A stretch of DNA of 10,462 bases from Kangiella sp. (GCA_026195755.1 JAPHRL010000225.1:1-10462); one strand, 5' to 3'. Counted from the first letter of the stretch, positions 1-6,583 are shown. The notes: generated from the sequence alone by a model not told the origin. Program-made: numbers and translations.

Positions 1-248
1 AAGTCTACAAATCACAATTTGCGGCCATGTATAACGCCGTTACTCCACACCGAGCTTTAAGTACTTTCAAGCTAGTGTGTCAGGGTGAGAATGAAAAAGT
101 AGTTGGGATTCACGGTATAGGTGAGGGAATGGATGAAATTTTACAAGGCTTTGCTGTGGCTATGAAGATGGGCGCGACAAAAGCTGACTTTGATGCAACC
201 GTTGCCATTCACCCAACTTCAGCGGAAGAGTTTGTGACTATGCGTTAG
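1..248 (+). CDS. gor: Glutathione-disulfide reductase, C-terminal end (partial, 5' truncated by window)
   Basis: Glutathione reductase reduces GSSG to GSH with NADPH and FAD in the cytoplasm. Only the last 81 codons are present, read in the frame starting at base 3 and ending with TAG at 246-248. The reading frame is open to the window edge, so the ATG at 27 is internal. The fragment opens with VYKSQFAAMYNAVTPHR and carries GIHGIGEGMDEILQGFAVA and HPTSAEEFVTMR. These belong to the dimerisation domain of the pyridine nucleotide-disulfide oxidoreductase family. The His-Pro-Thr-Ser-Ala-Glu-Glu stretch (His codon 210-212) is the acid/base His-Glu pair that each subunit contributes to its partner's active site. 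The close match to the E. coli Gor C-terminus, recalled from memory, separates it from lipoamide or mercuric reductases. The gene converges on the next gene with a 20-bp gap and no visible terminator. Confidence 0.95.
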   Translation, partial: VYKSQFAAMYNAVTPHRALSTFKLVCQGENEKVVGIHGIGEGMDEILQGFAVAMKMGATKADFDATVAIHPTSAEEFVTMR

Positions 249-268
249 TACTGTGTTAATCGTCTGTG

Positions 269-1105
269 TTAATCCATTGCAGGAAAAGCATTGACCAGCG
301 CGTCCAGGTCTAGCGTTATAGGCTTAGGCTGACAGCGCTCGACGATTTGTTGTAATGACATGGTGGCAAGCTTTTTGGCAGAAATAGGCTTTTGCTCCAT
401 TTGGGCGATCGACTGGTAATAGTCCTGAAATTTGAAGGTGCCGCCTGTTAGCTCATTCTTGAATGTGACCCATTGATTGGGAATGCCGTAACTATCCGAG
501 GCAATTAAGCCATGTAAGGATGAAGATATGGTCTGTTTGCATTCGAGTAAATCATCAATGAAGGCTTCAGTATCTTTGGTGATATCCAGAATACGAGCAC
601 CCTGTTCCTTTAGTTGTTGGACAAGAGGATGTTGAATGTCGCGGTAGTGAGGAATAACACCTAACTCATATTGCTTTTCAACTTGTGGATGGTAAAAGCG
701 CGGCATCAGTAGCGCAGGGTCTCCATAAATTTCAGGGGTTTCAATTCCCTGCTTGATTAAAAGCTTTCTGGTCAGAGGGCCCCGCACAGCACAGACTTTG
801 AGGGGCTTGTATTTAATATTTCCCTTCTTAGAAATAAAACCTGAACCCCACACAATACTGTTGTGGTTGGCTATTCGTAAGATACTGCCGACCGGTAGCA
901 GGTGTTGCTGTTGCTCTGGTGATGCAACAACAGGGGTCTTTCCTGATACTTTCTGCACGATATAAGGATTAACGGTATCGCCCCAATTTTTAGTGGTTTG
1001 AAAGTAGTTCAGGTAAATATTGCTATTATCATAGAAAGCTAAGTCGGAAGGCTTTTGTTGAATAGGGCCGGAAAATTTATTTATAAGTGCAGTAAAAAAA
1101 GACAT
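269..1105 (-). CDS. Polysaccharide pyruvyl transferase family protein
   Basis: Members of this family (PF04230) transfer pyruvate from phosphoenolpyruvate to sugars of exopolysaccharide or cell-wall glycans, usually forming a ketal. The 278-residue protein shows family landmarks in order: NWGD (40-43), VGSIL (72-76), WGSGF (86-90), AVRGPLTR (106-113), GDPALLMP (128-135), GVIPHYRD (149-156) and SSSLHGLIASD (194-204) with conserved His198. No signal peptide or membrane segment is seen, so it should be cytosolic. An in-frame GTG at 1204 would add 33 residues. I prefer the ATG at 1103-1105, because the 33-residue extension lacks family motifs, begins against an upstream terminator hairpin, and contains a good promoter about 29 nt before the ATG. 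No strong Shine-Dalgarno is visible. The gene stands alone, without glycosyltransferases or a Wzx/Wzy export set nearby, so its acceptor cannot be inferred. Confidence 0.88.
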   Translation of the reverse strand: MSFFTALINKFSGPIQQKPSDLAFYDNSNIYLNYFQTTKNWGDTVNPYIVQKVSGKTPVVASPEQQQHLLPVGSILRIANHNSIVWGSGFISKKGNIKYKPLKVCAVRGPLTRKLLIKQGIETPEIYGDPALLMPRFYHPQVEKQYELGVIPHYRDIQHPLVQQLKEQGARILDITKDTEAFIDDLLECKQTISSSLHGLIASDSYGIPNQWVTFKNELTGGTFKFQDYYQSIAQMEQKPISAKKLATMSLQQIVERCQPKPITLDLDALVNAFPAMD

Positions 1106-1140
1106 TCGTATATAAGTCAATGAGCTGGCATAGTAGCTGG

Positions 1141-1149
1141 AGTATAGCA
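1141..1149 (-). promoter_or_regulatory. Extended -10 promoter of the pyruvyl transferase gene
   Basis: Read on the minus strand, this is TGC followed by TATACT: an extended -10 (TGn) with a 5/6 match to TATAAT. No good -35 box is visible, which is normal for extended -10 promoters. The expected transcription start near 1134 gives a leader of about 29 nt to the ATG at 1105. This is sequence-based inference only. Confidence 0.55.
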
Positions 1150-1206
1150 CCAAATAATTTGCAGGGAAGAAACTAAGTAAACTTTTACAGGCAAACTCTG
1201 TCACGA

Positions 1207-1230
1207 AAAAGCGCTCCTGGGAGCGCTTTT
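1207..1230 (-). terminator. Intrinsic terminator of the c-di-GMP/ATP-grasp/TraB operon
   Basis: Perfect palindromic arms AAAAGCGCTCC (1207-1217) and GGAGCGCTTTT (1220-1230) form a GC-rich stem with a tight loop, flanked by A and T runs. On the minus strand the hairpin begins 15 bases after the TraB/GumN stop codon and ends in a run of five Ts. The symmetry could let it work in both directions. Confidence 0.9.
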
Positions 1231-1245
1231 AATACTGGACGGGGC

Positions 1246-2286
1246 TTACATTCTTGTGACTTTAAATCCTTTCTGCTCCAGGTAGTAATTGACACTTTTC
1301 TCACCACCGTAGTGGGCAGCACCAACCACTACAAATGCCGATTTACCTTGTTCAAGAAGTTCAGCAATACCATCGGCCATGCCTTGGTTACGCTGATATA
1401 AGAATAAATCCATGAAGGCTGCGTAATCTTCTTCACTGACTCCCTGGTCTTTTGCAGAAAGTTGCTCTTCGGCAAGGTAGGTTTCCACATCACCGGTTTT
1501 CCACGCCTTGATCAGCTTTTCAACACCGCCTTCATCGCGAGTGACAGTGCCCAATAACATCAGTTCCTGTAGTTCCAGTGGCATCCCATCAAGAATGGCA
1601 AGTTGGGAATCGAAACTCTCAAGCTCGACAATATCCTTATTGTCCTTAGCTTCACTTAAAAAATGCTTATCAATACCAAGCTGTTCCTGATAACCCTGTT
1701 GTTGCATGTTCAAGGCCTCTAATGATGCTGCAACAAACCAAGGCTCGAAAGTGCTAAACATGGCGCAAGGTGAGCGAGTGCGTTGGCAGTAAGCGTCATA
1801 CTTGGCTGCGGTATCTTCTGAAATGAGATCTTTTAAGGATTTTTCTGGCGTTACTGCCATTTGCTGGATGGTTTGAGCAATTTTAAGCTGGTTGAGATTA
1901 TTAAGATCAATTTCAACCACCAAAACATCGCTTTCAGCATAAGCCTGGCGGACTTGTTCAGGTAGCGGATACATGCTTTGGTCGCCCATATGGATGGAAC
2001 CAAATAAATACGAGGTGACGCCGTTATGCTCAACTTTCCAGATTGCAGGATCGTAGTCGGGCTCGGCCACAACCTTCTGCTCAGGTGGTGTATCTTGTGC
2101 AATCAGTGGCTCAGAAGTTGGCTGTGGGTTGACCTCTGCTAACGGTTGCTGAGCAGGTTGAGATGTTTGATTCGAAGACTTGTTACTTTTTTCATCTTTT
2201 GGCTGGGATGTGACAAAGTAGCCAACACCAATTCCAAGCAGAGCTAAAACCAGTCCAATTAAAAGAATACGAGAGAGTTTATTCAT
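1246..2286 (-). CDS. TraB/GumN family protein, membrane-anchored
   Basis: A 346-residue member of the TraB/PrgY/GumN family (PF01963), whose fold is related to Tiki-type metalloproteases and the erythromycin-esterase/EreA-ChaN-like group. The bacterial function is not settled. Residues 7-26 form one hydrophobic anchor after a short basic N-terminus (MNKLSR). There is no lipobox, so it is probably an uncleaved anchor with the rest in the periplasm. Residues 28-75 are a Gln/Pro/Ser/Glu-rich linker. The family domain starts near residue 80 and has its two hallmarks: GSIHMG (Gly-X-X-His, 96-101) and, near the end, GAAHYGG (322-328, His325). A conserved Glu-rich segment (VVEIDL) lies after the first motif. 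The start is well fixed: GGAG precedes the ATG at good spacing, and the ATG overlaps the upstream stop by 4 bp (ATGA), suggesting translational coupling. It is the last gene before the terminator at 1207-1230. Confidence 0.88.
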   Translation of the reverse strand: MNKLSRILLIGLVLALLGIGVGYFVTSQPKDEKSNKSSNQTSQPAQQPLAEVNPQPTSEPLIAQDTPPEQKVVAEPDYDPAIWKVEHNGVTSYLFGSIHMGDQSMYPLPEQVRQAYAESDVLVVEIDLNNLNQLKIAQTIQQMAVTPEKSLKDLISEDTAAKYDAYCQRTRSPCAMFSTFEPWFVAASLEALNMQQQGYQEQLGIDKHFLSEAKDNKDIVELESFDSQLAILDGMPLELQELMLLGTVTRDEGGVEKLIKAWKTGDVETYLAEEQLSAKDQGVSEEDYAAFMDLFLYQRNQGMADGIAELLEQGKSAFVVVGAAHYGGEKSVNYYLEQKGFKVTRM

Positions 2287-3188
2287 GTGTTACTCCATTG
2301 TTTTTTTGTCGTTTGAATCGCGGATACCAAGGTATCACATGCTTTTTTGCCACCATGTCTGAAAAATAAAGAAGGTTCGATGAGCTCCATTTCATTCAGG
2401 TAGGGCGTTCCATCAGCATCGTGTAAGAAATCGACACGAGCGTACAATAAGTGATTTTGCCCAGACGGTAAATAGTGGTCGCATACATAGCCCATGGCTT
2501 TATTTGCAAGATCGACCTCGTCATCGCTAAGTTGGTAAGGGTAATCTTTGGCGCCGTAATCGTCCTGCACCCTAAAATCGCCCTGCACGGGAACCTTGCG
2601 TGTGCCATGGCTGAATTGGTTGTTAAAGAAGATACCTGAGGTTTCCCCAAAAGTTTCCACAGTCGAAAGGTAGGGTTGCACAACCAGATCTTCATCAGAG
2701 ATTAAGCGATCAATATGAGCTTGCGCAGTGGCTAAGCCTTGTTGGCTATTATCGAAGCGACAACATTCACGAGCGTTGGCCCCAATTAAAGGTTTGATAA
2801 AACCACTCTTCCAGCCTTTTTCAGCCATGATAGTTTTAATGTTATAGGCTTGCCCGTGCTCGAGCCAGACCGAAGGAGCAATCTGGATACCGTTTTGTTC
2901 AAGTTCACGCAAATAGCTTTTATGGCTATTCCAATGAATCACCGATTCGGGATTACAGAGGCGCGTTTGCTGACTGACACTTTTAATCCAATCGGTGAAC
3001 TCAGAAAAACGTTCCTGATAATCCCAGGTGGTACGTATAAGACAAAGATCATAATCGCCCCAGGCTGTGTTGCTATCCCACGGCACTACATCGTGTTGGA
3101 TGCCGGCTCCGGTTAAAGCTTGAAAAAAAGGCTGATCGTCTTGTTCCCAATCGGGAAGGTTATGCCGAGTGGCAATCGCTATCTTCAT
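2283..3188 (-). CDS. ATP-grasp domain protein (DcsG/RimK-like ligase)
   Basis: A 301-residue soluble protein resembling the ATP-grasp family that includes the cycloserine-biosynthesis ligase DcsG and glutathione-synthetase/RimK-like enzymes. Such enzymes join a carboxylate to an amine or other nucleophile through an acyl-phosphate. The N-terminal pre-ATP-grasp half holds LIRTTWDYQ (50-58), typical of this subfamily. The ATP-grasp half shows FIKPLIGANA (130-139, nucleotide-binding Lys132), VVQPYL (169-174), a GDFR segment (203-206), YARVDFL (249-255) and NEMELIEPSLFF (265-276), whose Asn265, Glu266 and Glu268 are expected to help bind Mg-ATP. Substrates cannot be told from sequence. Nothing nearby suggests D-cycloserine synthesis, so the DcsG name should be read as fold similarity only. 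It lies 47 bp after the GGDEF-EAL gene without an intervening terminator, and overlaps the TraB/GumN gene by 4 bp. No clear Shine-Dalgarno precedes the ATG. Confidence 0.85.
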   Translation of the reverse strand: MKIAIATRHNLPDWEQDDQPFFQALTGAGIQHDVVPWDSNTAWGDYDLCLIRTTWDYQERFSEFTDWIKSVSQQTRLCNPESVIHWNSHKSYLRELEQNGIQIAPSVWLEHGQAYNIKTIMAEKGWKSGFIKPLIGANARECCRFDNSQQGLATAQAHIDRLISDEDLVVQPYLSTVETFGETSGIFFNNQFSHGTRKVPVQGDFRVQDDYGAKDYPYQLSDDEVDLANKAMGYVCDHYLPSGQNHLLYARVDFLHDADGTPYLNEMELIEPSLFFRHGGKKACDTLVSAIQTTKKQWSNT

Positions 3189-3235
3189 TGATACAAATTA
3201 TGGTTTTTTGAGCAAGGGACTATTATGGAACACAA

Positions 3236-5668
3236 TTAGCGTCGAGCAAAGGTCACTCTGCCTTCTCGCAATAAGTCTGTGATAGCGGTTGCTGACATCG
3301 GGCGGCAAAACAACATACCCTGACCCATATCGCAGCCTAGCGATTGCAAAATAGACATCTGCTGGATGGTCTCAACTCCTTCTCCAACCGTTTGCATATC
3401 GAGGCTTTGTGCTAAAGAGATAATACTTCGAATAATGTTCACATTGGTCATGCGATCCTGTTTCTGGCTACTGAGCTGAGAAACAAAATACATATCTATT
3501 TTAAGGTTATCGACTGGAAGCTGACTGAGATACGCTAAGGAAGAGTAGCCTTTGCCAAAATCATCAATTGACAGTTTGATGCCCAGATCTTTGAATTGAT
3601 TCAGCACTTTAACGGTATTAACCACATCGGTCATGGCCGCGCTCTCGGTAATTTCAACTTCAAGAGCGCTACCTGGAATATCATAAGTACGCATGGTATT
3701 TGCAAATTGATTGACCAGATTAAAATTACGCAAGTCTTTGATCGACAGGTTTAATGCAACGGTGGTGTCGATACCCATATTACGCCAGGCAATGATTTGT
3801 TTACAGGCTAAATCGGTAACCTGCTGGCTAAGTTCGTGAACTAAAGTGCTTTCTTCGGCGATCGGAATAAAAACACTTGGTGAAATATCGCCATGATCGG
3901 GGTCGTACCAACGGCAAAGTGCTTCGACACTTTTTATCATACCGCTTTTGATATCCACGCGAGGCTGGAAATAAAGTCTTAGGTTTTCGTTGGCTATCGC
4001 TGTTTTCAGCTTTTTTTCAACAGAGCGACGGCGGTTTTCACGCTCGCTATGTTTTAGCTCATAAAATTGGTATTGGTTTCGTTCTTTCTTCGCAGAATAC
4101 ATGGCGATGTCGGCATAGCGAAATAGATCTTCAGCTTTTTTGCTGTGATCCGGAAAGATACTGATACCGATGCTGGCGCCCGTCTGAACGGTATGACTGT
4201 CAGCCTGAAACGGCGTTCTGAATTGTTGAAGAATCCGATCAGCAATATGGCGCGCTTCTTTTTCTGAGGTTTCCGGCAAAACAATCGTAAACTCATCGCC
4301 TCCTACGCGCGCCAGGGTATCCGAGCTACGCAGACATTTATGAATGGTTTTGGCAACTGTCTGCAAAAGTGCGTCGCCTACAGAATGGCCAAGGGTGTCA
4401 TTAATTTCTTTAAAGCGATCAAGGTCGATGTACATTAATGCCAGTTTTGACTCGTTTTTAACCGAGTCAGCTAACCCTTTGTGTAATCGCTTGCGTAGCA
4501 GGTAGCGGTTGGGGAGCTGTGTCAAAGGATCATAGTTAGCCAGGTTGTGAATCTTTTGTTCCGCCTGTTTGCGCTCAGTAATTACGTGGAAATTAATGGT
4601 AACCCCTTGAATATCAGGGTCATTCAGGTGATTAACGAGTCGGCTTTCGATCCAGAGGATATGTCCATCTTTGTGATTTATTCGGCGCTCAACAACCGAT
4701 AAAGCGCCAGGATTTTCAGCGACATAACGCAAATTTGCTTCAGCTTCTTCGCGATCTTCTTCGAAAATAAACATTTCAAGAGTTTTTCCGACAAGATCTT
4801 CTTCGGTATAACCGGTGACTCGTGTTACCGAGGGGGAAATGTAGGTCACATGCATATTGTGATCATACATTAAGATACAGTCATAACTGTTCTCGACCAA
4901 TGTCCGGTAGTATTTATCTTTACGACGCAGAGCCTGTTCGGTTTCGAAGTCTTTTTGAATTTGGTGAATTGAACCAATTTCGATAATGGCATTGCCTTCA
5001 TCGTCGCGGGAATAGATAGTGCTATGCACTTGAATCCAGATCCACTCACCGTCTTTCTTTTGTACGCGGAAGTCTGCTGGGATAACATCTTTATCGCCAC
5101 TGCCAGCGAGTCTGGCTTCCTGCTCTTCAACCACAGGGATATCGTCGGGGTGAACCGTCGAGTAGACGCCTTCGGGCATGGCTTCAAATTCTTGTTCGCT
5201 ATAGCCCAACAAGTTGCTGAAGTATTCTAAACCTTCGACAAATAGCTTGGTACGGTAATCAAGCGTATAAAGGAAAATCGGGGCTTTGTTGAGAACCGTG
5301 TTCTTATACACGGAAAGCAAGCTTGGTGAGGTGTCATCATTTTCGGCACTGAGCTCAGGCGCCGGTTGTAATGACACCAAAACGTTCAGGTGAGACTTAT
5401 CTTTGGGTAATCTCGTTATTGAGGCAATGAAATACCTCTGTCTGCGGATATCAGGTATTGAAACAAGCGCGCGCAGTTTCTCGCCACTCAACAATTCTGC
5501 TGGTAACCATTCTTTAAGTTCTATCCCTTGAAGGGTCGAAGTAGGAATCGACTTATCAATGCAGATCGCCTTAATGACGTATTTATCATTACAGATCAGA
5601 ACTGCTGAATAGTCATTTTCGACTAGACTTTGAAGGGTAGATTCAGGTAATGGGGGTTTACTGAACAT
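3236..5668 (-). CDS. PAS-PAS-PAS-GGDEF-EAL cyclic-di-GMP synthase/phosphodiesterase
   Basis: A large cytosolic signalling protein of 810-811 residues with no membrane segment. Residue numbers count from the TTG at 5669-5671. About 10-100 is a degenerate PAS-like region. About 125-245 is a PAS-3 type domain with HPDD (174-177) and a PAC-like KDGEWIWI segment. About 252-368 is a canonical PAS (YISPSVTRVTGY). The GGDEF domain spans about 380-540, with an intact GGDEF at 457-461 and an RxxD inhibitory site (RSSD, 448-451) five residues before it. The EAL domain spans about 555-805, with EAL 583-585 and the expected catalytic set Asn641, Glu673, Asp703-Asp704, Lys724, Glu764 and Gln784. Both halves therefore look competent, and the PAS domains presumably sense an internal cue. 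The start could be TTG (5671; 7 nt after GGCGGA) or the adjacent ATG (5668; 10 nt); I chose ATG. It is the first gene of the operon with ATP-grasp and TraB/GumN. Confidence 0.95.
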   Translation of the reverse strand: MFSKPPLPESTLQSLVENDYSAVLICNDKYVIKAICIDKSIPTSTLQGIELKEWLPAELLSGEKLRALVSIPDIRRQRYFIASITRLPKDKSHLNVLVSLQPAPELSAENDDTSPSLLSVYKNTVLNKAPIFLYTLDYRTKLFVEGLEYFSNLLGYSEQEFEAMPEGVYSTVHPDDIPVVEEQEARLAGSGDKDVIPADFRVQKKDGEWIWIQVHSTIYSRDDEGNAIIEIGSIHQIQKDFETEQALRRKDKYYRTLVENSYDCILMYDHNMHVTYISPSVTRVTGYTEEDLVGKTLEMFIFEEDREEAEANLRYVAENPGALSVVERRINHKDGHILWIESRLVNHLNDPDIQGVTINFHVITERKQAEQKIHNLANYDPLTQLPNRYLLRKRLHKGLADSVKNESKLALMYIDLDRFKEINDTLGHSVGDALLQTVAKTIHKCLRSSDTLARVGGDEFTIVLPETSEKEARHIADRILQQFRTPFQADSHTVQTGASIGISIFPDHSKKAEDLFRYADIAMYSAKKERNQYQFYELKHSERENRRRSVEKKLKTAIANENLRLYFQPRVDIKSGMIKSVEALCRWYDPDHGDISPSVFIPIAEESTLVHELSQQVTDLACKQIIAWRNMGIDTTVALNLSIKDLRNFNLVNQFANTMRTYDIPGSALEVEITESAAMTDVVNTVKVLNQFKDLGIKLSIDDFGKGYSSLAYLSQLPVDNLKIDMYFVSQLSSQKQDRMTNVNIIRSIISLAQSLDMQTVGEGVETIQQMSILQSLGCDMGQGMLFCRPMSATAITDLLREGRVTFARR

Positions 5669-5713
5669 CAAAACTAAATCCGCCTGTATTGTGTACTCCC
5701 TGTCCGACTCCTA

Positions 5714-5742
5714 AGCATAGCGAGCAATTGTCACAAGTGCAA
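5714..5742 (-). promoter_or_regulatory. Putative sigma-70 promoter of the GGDEF-EAL operon
   Basis: On the minus strand, TTGCAC (5737-5742) and TATGCT (5714-5719) are separated by 17 bp. The -10 matches consensus at 4/6 and the -35 at 3/6, so it is weak to moderate. The expected start near 5707 gives a leader of about 40 nt containing the GGCGGA ribosome site. The -35 box sits in the inverted repeat at 5729-5757, which suggests control by a bound regulator. Confidence 0.45.
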
Positions 5743-5757
5743 ATATGACTTGTGACA
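5729..5757. promoter_or_regulatory. Perfect 10-bp inverted repeat, candidate operator in the divergent promoter region
   Basis: The arms TGTCACAAGT (5729-5738) and ACTTGTGACA (5748-5757) are exact reverse complements separated by 9 bp, so the half-site centres lie 19 bp apart, close to two helical turns. It overlaps the -35 box of the GGDEF-EAL promoter and lies about 55 bp upstream of the carbonic anhydrase -35. Neither strand has a T run after the hairpin, so it is not an intrinsic terminator. The regulator is not identified. The arms carry TCACA/TGTGA but in everted order relative to a CRP site. Confidence 0.6.
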
Positions 5758-5810
5758 TTAGCTAGCTACTTAGAATAAAAGGAAATATCCGCAGATAATA
5801 GACTTTAGGT

Positions 5811-5838
5811 TTGAGATTGAGATAAGAAAGGCTAAAAT
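5811..5838 (+). promoter_or_regulatory. Putative sigma-70 promoter of the gamma-carbonic anhydrase gene
   Basis: TTGAGA (5811-5816) and TAAAAT (5833-5838) are each 5/6 matches to the consensus boxes, with a 16-bp spacer. Transcription would start near 5845, giving a leader of about 23 nt that holds AGGA (5855-5858) nine bases before the ATG. Confidence 0.6.
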
Positions 5839-5867
5839 AGCAACAGAACGTAACAGGAAACAATCTA

Positions 5868-6404
5868 ATGACAATTAGAAAATTTAATCAACATCAGCCG
5901 CAATTGGGCGACAAAGTCTATGTTGACCAGACTGCTCTTGTGGTGGGCAATGTTCATATTGGTAAGGACAGCTCTATTTGGCCAATGGCAGTATTGCGTG
6001 GTGATGTTCACTCAATCCACATTGGTGCGCGCACAAGTATTCAAGATGGAACTGTATGCCATGTGACTCATGCTGGTCCCTATGATCCTGAAGGACATGA
6101 TCTTTATGTCGGTGATAACGTTACTATCGGTCATAAAGCAATTTTGCACGGTTGCCGAATCGAAAGTGACTGTTTGATTGGTATGGGAACCGTGGTGATG
6201 GACGGCGCTTTGATTAAGGAAAAAGTAATTGTTGGAGCCAATAGCCTAGTGCCACCAGGTCGAGTCTTAGAAAGTGGTTATCTCTGGGTTGGCTCTCCTG
6301 CCCGTAAAATTAGAAAACTGACCGAAGAAGAAACTCAGTTTTTTACATATTCTGCTGATAATTATGTGAAATTAAAGGATCAGTATTTAAATCAGGAAGA
6401 TTAA
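5868..6404 (+). CDS. Gamma-class carbonic anhydrase family protein (YrdA-like)
   Basis: A 178-residue left-handed beta-helix protein of the gamma-carbonic anhydrase-like family (YrdA/CaiE/PaaY/CamH type). Some members hydrate CO2; for YrdA-type members activity is often undetected. Hexapeptide-repeat strands run through about residues 12-140 (for example VVGNVHIGKDSSIW and VGDNVTIGHKAIL). The trimer-interface metal ligands are visible as His65 (DGTVCHVTH), His89 and His94 (IGHKAILHGC), with the five-residue spacing of the last two expected for the family. A C-terminal helix with GSPARKIRKL (about 143-152) closes the fold. The acidic proton-shuttle loop of archaeal Cam is absent, as in the short YrdA-like branch. 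The start has a good AGGA ribosome site. The gene is monocistronic, with its own promoter and an adjacent terminator. Confidence 0.93.
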   Translation: MTIRKFNQHQPQLGDKVYVDQTALVVGNVHIGKDSSIWPMAVLRGDVHSIHIGARTSIQDGTVCHVTHAGPYDPEGHDLYVGDNVTIGHKAILHGCRIESDCLIGMGTVVMDGALIKEKVIVGANSLVPPGRVLESGYLWVGSPARKIRKLTEEETQFFTYSADNYVKLKDQYLNQED

Positions 6405-6429
6405 AAAAACCGGCAAAAGCCGGTTTTTT
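6404..6429 (+). terminator. Intrinsic terminator of the carbonic anhydrase gene
   Basis: Arms AAAAAACCGGC (6404-6414) and GCCGGTTTTTT (6419-6429) are perfect complements around an AAAA loop and finish in six Ts. The hairpin starts at the last base of the TAA stop codon. The A run on the other side could let it also work leftward. Confidence 0.93.
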
Positions 6430-6463
6430 CTATGCCGAATTGCTACTAAACATAAATAATGCC

Positions 6464-6483
6464 ACTCCCGCGAAGGCGGGAGT
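6464..6483. repeat. Dispersed palindromic repeat (CCCGC-GAAG-GCGGG type)
   Basis: Arms ACTCCCGC (6464-6471) and GCGGGAGT (6476-6483) are perfect complements around GAAG, and GTCCATTC-like sequence follows. It resembles the widespread proteobacterial repeat with core ATTCCCGCGAAGGCGGGAAT, similar to Neisseria dRS3. The second base pair of the stem here is C-G where the common form has T-A, so pairing is preserved. It has no T run and is unlikely to be an efficient terminator. Copy number elsewhere in the genome cannot be seen from this window. Confidence 0.65.
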
Positions 6484-6552
6484 CCATTCTTTTAATATGA
6501 AGCTTCTGTGGATATATCCAGATACCAAGTAGCCAGGGCAAGGTGAAAAAGT

Positions 6553-6583
6553 GTTGGGTTACGAAGCAAGCTTCTAACCCAAC
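6553..6583 (-). terminator. Hairpin repeat (GTTGGGTTA...TAACCCAAC), probable terminator of the DUF481 gene
   Basis: Arms GTTGGGTTA (6553-6561) and TAACCCAAC (6575-6583) extend through one bulged C (6562) into GAAGC/GCTTC (6563-6567 and 6570-6574), giving a 14-bp stem. The motif is of a type common as a dispersed intergenic palindrome in many bacteria. On the minus strand the hairpin is followed by AC and five Ts (6546-6550), and it lies 47 bp after the DUF481 stop codon, so it probably ends that transcript. Confidence 0.6.

Noticed and set aside
753..965. Plus-strand 70-codon frame inside the pyruvyl transferase gene
   Set aside because: It is antisense to a conserved gene, Cys-rich in a low-complexity way (a CCCC run) and has no ribosome site; it is a shadow frame.
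1106..1204. N-terminal extension of the pyruvyl transferase from GTG 1204
   Set aside because: It lacks family motifs, starts against a terminator hairpin and contains the likely extended -10 promoter; the ATG at 1105 is preferred.
1246..2286. TraB name taken as a sign of conjugation or a plasmid region
   Set aside because: This TraB/GumN family is unrelated to the type IV secretion TraB; no transfer, replication or mobilisation genes are present.
2850..3116. Plus-strand 88-codon frame opposite the ATP-grasp gene
   Set aside because: It overlaps conserved ATP-grasp coding sequence on the other strand and resembles no protein family; shadow frame.
2283..3188. DcsG-like ligase as evidence for a cycloserine-type biosynthetic cluster
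   Set aside because: None of the other biosynthetic genes of that pathway are in the window; similarity is at the fold and subfamily level only.
5729..5757. Inverted repeat read as a CRP site or an intrinsic terminator
   Set aside because: CRP sites read TGTGA-N6-TCACA, whereas here the half-sites are in the opposite order and wider apart; no T run follows on either strand.
5759..5768. Palindrome TAGCTAGCTA beside the operator-like repeat
   Set aside because: It is a short simple alternating palindrome expected by chance at this length and has no clear relation to the promoter boxes.
6553..6583. Hairpin considered as an integron attC site because of GTTGGGT and ACCCAAC
   Set aside because: In attC the order is RYYYAAC first and GTTRRRY last; here it is reversed, and no cassette or integrase is nearby.
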